From NCBI RefSeq assembly GCF_020073745.1, contig NZ_JAIRAU010000015.1:62001-126000 (forward strand): a DNA stretch of 64,000 nt, in the 5' to 3' direction. Below are positions 62,654 through 64,000 of the stretch, piece after piece. Position numbers and translations under genes: made by a program. The notes under the pieces were generated by a model. That model had not been told where the DNA came from, searched no databases, and saw only the letters and a list, made by a program, of their open reading frames with translations. Origin of the DNA: Nannocystis pusilla. GTDB taxonomy: Bacteria > Myxococcota_A > Polyangia > Nannocystales > Nannocystaceae. Each line of letters starts with the position of its first letter. The first letter of the stretch is position 1.

Positions 62654-63493
62654 ATGGACCTCCGCCTCGTCTGCCCCCGAGTCACCCAGGAGACGCTGGC
62701 GCGCGAGTGCGCGGAGCTCGGGGGGGCGCGCGGCGATACGCTGATGGTGCACGCGTCGCTGCGCGCGGTCGGCGAGGTGCTCGGCGGCCCGGACGCGCTG
62801 ATCGAAGCGATCCTCGCGGCGGTCGGGCCGGACGGGACGATGATGATGTACGTCGGCTCGCCGTCGCCGCTCGACGACACCGGCCGCGGGATCTACTCGG
62901 CCGCCGACGAGGCGTTCATCGCCGAGCACTGCCCGCCGTTCGACCCGTACCGCACGCGGGCGAACCGCGAGTTCGGGGCGCTGGCCGAGTTCTTCCGCGG
63001 TCACCCGCGCGCCCGCTGCAGCGCGAACGCGGGCATGCGCATGGCGGCGGTGGGGGCCCGCGCCGACCTGCTGACCCGCGAGCACGCGGCGAACTACGGG
63101 ATGGGCGCGGGCTCGCCGCTCGAGCGCCTGTGCCAGGCGGGCGGCAAGCTGCTGCTGCTCGGGTCCGACCCCGACAACACGACGCTGCTGCACTACGCCG
63201 AGGCGGTGGCGCCGATCGAGGGCAAGCGCGTGGCCCGGGTGCGGGTGCCCGTGCTCGCCGACGGGGCCCGCGTGTGGCTCGACGTCGAGGAGTTCGACAG
63301 CGCGAACGGGATCAAGGACTGGCCGGAGCGGTTCTTCGCCGACATCGTCGAGCGCTTCGTCGCCGCCGGCCACGCGCGCAGCGGGCCGATCGGGGCGGCG
63401 CACAGCCACCTGATCCCGGCGCAGGCGCTGGTCGACTACGCGGTGCCGATCATGGTGGCGACGGCGGCACATGAACCCACGGGCATGTCGTGA
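62654..63493 (+). CDS. AAC(3)-family N-acetyltransferase-like protein
   Basis: 279 residues from ATG 62654. The family opening is visible in LMVHASLRAVGEVLGGPDALIEAILAAVGPDGTMMMYVGSPS. The downstream HYAEAVA and GAGSPLERLCQAGGKLLLLGSD also match. Some members acetylate aminoglycosides on the 3-amino group; others have unknown amines as substrate, so resistance is not proven. The C-terminal HEPTGMS comes from array H. Confidence 0.75.
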   Translation: MDLRLVCPRVTQETLARECAELGGARGDTLMVHASLRAVGEVLGGPDALIEAILAAVGPDGTMMMYVGSPSPLDDTGRGIYSAADEAFIAEHCPPFDPYRTRANREFGALAEFFRGHPRARCSANAGMRMAAVGARADLLTREHAANYGMGAGSPLERLCQAGGKLLLLGSDPDNTTLLHYAEAVAPIEGKRVARVRVPVLADGARVWLDVEEFDSANGIKDWPERFFADIVERFVAAGHARSGPIGAAHSHLIPAQALVDYAVPIMVATAAHEPTGMS

Positions 63494-63560
63494 AGGACAT
63501 TCCCATGGGGACATGATATGAAGGGCATGTCGTGGAAGACATGCCCTTTTGGACAAGTCA
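63467..63560. repeat. Phased palindrome array H (7 units)
   Basis: Units start at 63467, 63481, 63495, 63509, 63523, 63537 and 63551 (GCACATGAAC, GGGCATGTCG, GGACATTCCC, GGACATGATA, GGGCATGTCG, AGACATGCCC, GGACAAGTCA), an unbroken 14-bp period. It covers the end of the acetyltransferase gene and the stop of the next. Confidence 0.92.
63521..63550 (+). terminator. Terminator-like hairpin within array H
   Basis: AAGGGCATGTC-GTGGAA-GACATGCCCTT is a perfect 11-bp stem with a 6-base loop ending in TTTT. It is the clearest case of a phased array acting as an intrinsic terminator, here for the acetyltransferase gene. Confidence 0.65.
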
Positions 63561-64000
63561 ATCGCGCGGGCCGGAGACGCCGCCGGCGCGCCGGGGGTCG
63601 GCGACGCCGTAGCTCTCGCCGGTCTCGGGGAACAGGACGGCGATCTGGGCGGCGCCGAGCTTGAACACGAGGTCGAACGAGTAGCCGAGCCTGCGCAGCG
63701 GCTCGAGGGTGTCGAGCATGAGGCCCGGCTCGATGCCGGTGACGGCGGTGGCGCTGCCGCTCTGGAGGGTGAGGCGCGGGGCGGTGACGGCCTCGTCGAG
63801 GGTCATGCCGTGATCGACGAGGTCGAGGGTGAGCGACAGCATGGTGCTGATGATCGTCGCCCCGCCGGCGGCGCCGTAGGCGGCGATCGGCTCGCCGTCG
63901 GCGAACAGCAGGGTCGGCGCCATGCTGCTGATCGGGCGCTTGTTCGGGCCGGGGTCGTTGGCGCCGGGGTCGAGCGCGGCGGGGTCGTCGCTGACGGTCG
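63558..64000 (-). CDS. ggt: Gamma-glutamyltransferase, partial (5' end outside window)
   Basis: About 147 codons read to the window edge. The C-terminal part of GGT is visible: NDPGPNKRPISSMAPTLLF, which in E. coli is NxPGPNKRPLSSMSPTIV near the substrate pocket, then YGAAGGATIISTMLS and LGYSFDL. The catalytic Thr that starts the small subunit lies outside the window. GGT cleaves gamma-glutamyl bonds such as in glutathione in the periplasm. Confidence 0.9.
   Translation of the reverse strand, partial: TVSDDPAALDPGANDPGPNKRPISSMAPTLLFADGEPIAAYGAAGGATIISTMLSLTLDLVDHGMTLDEAVTAPRLTLQSGSATAVTGIEPGLMLDTLEPLRRLGYSFDLVFKLGAAQIAVLFPETGESYGVADPRRAGGVSGPRD

Noticed and set aside
62654-63493. Confident aminoglycoside-resistance gene
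   Set aside because: Family membership is likely, but many members of the family do not act on aminoglycosides and no resistance cassette or mobile element surrounds it.

Overview
The window is high-GC, gene-dense chromosomal DNA that looks like a Myxococcota, most probably the Nannocystis/Plesiocystis/Enhygromyxa side. This is inferred from gene style, not from a marker-gene search. The pointers are a Ser/Thr kinase fused to a TPR-like region, many lipoproteins with long Thr/Ser/Pro-rich linkers after the lipobox Cys, thrombospondin-type-3 repeats, a MYXO-CTERM-like C-terminal tag, TonB/ExbB/ExbD-type genes, and frequent GTG/TTG starts. I see no rRNA, tRNA, phage, IS element or CRISPR-Cas.

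Layout. 0-6.5 kb: end of an unknown gene, kinase-TPR protein (-), rhomboid protease (-), MtfA-type peptidase (+). 6.6-8.5 kb: minus operon serA - cbiX-like - small unknown. 8.8-14.2 kb: large lipoprotein with possible Cys/His catalytic residues, UspA, a CBS-pair protein, and a PhoB/PhoR-like pair. 14.3-20.2 kb: minus-strand cell-surface block of GH18 chitinase lipoprotein, three VWA lipoproteins and a MepK-like murein peptidase. 20.3-24.2 kb: minus-strand cysteine operon with an Rrf2 regulator, CysK, a ThiF-like E1, a CysO-like carrier ending in Gly-Gly, CysM and a JAMM peptidase. 24.6-26.2 kb: efp-epmA. 26.5-34.7 kb: TPR lipoprotein, TonB-like protein, ExbB, ExbD, ExbD and a 1369-residue lipoprotein with TSP3 repeats, probably one envelope energy-transduction locus. 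34.8-39.8 kb: glutaredoxin-fold protein without cysteines, TPR membrane protein, GAF histidine kinase, outer-membrane-like protein, lipoprotein. 39.8-45.8 kb: SppA, OB-fold/exonuclease, and the prfA-zapA-tyrS operon. 45.9-53.7 kb: coiled-coil protein, UPF0158, DUF429, TPR membrane protein, TonB-C-like lipoprotein, QueF, OmpA-like protein, histone-H1-like protein. 54-64 kb: GAF-STAS protein, methyltransferase, MDR dehydrogenase, DUF3829-like lipoprotein, diacylglycerol-kinase-like protein, S46 dipeptidyl peptidase, AAC(3)-like acetyltransferase and a partial gamma-glutamyltransferase.

The most unusual feature is a dispersed motif. Ten-base near-palindromes of the form RRRCATGYYY (best copy GGACATGTCC; centre AT, AG or CT) recur with centres exactly 14 bp apart, separated by a free 4-base spacer. 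Arrays of 4-7 units fill most convergent intergenic gaps of at least 50 bp (A 1191, C 6493, D 14219, E 39787, F 42982, G 50275, H 63467), and one (B 3878) lies between two same-strand genes. Two- to four-unit copies lie inside genes, including conserved enzymes. Several arrays contain long, array-specific inverted repeats that would fold as RNA; one ends in a T run like an intrinsic terminator. A second repeat type, eight 20-base hairpins about 44 bp apart, fills the convergent gap at 53.8-54.1 kb. I do not recognise either as a described family. They are the best candidates here for something new, probably a transcription-termination or DNA-organisation system.
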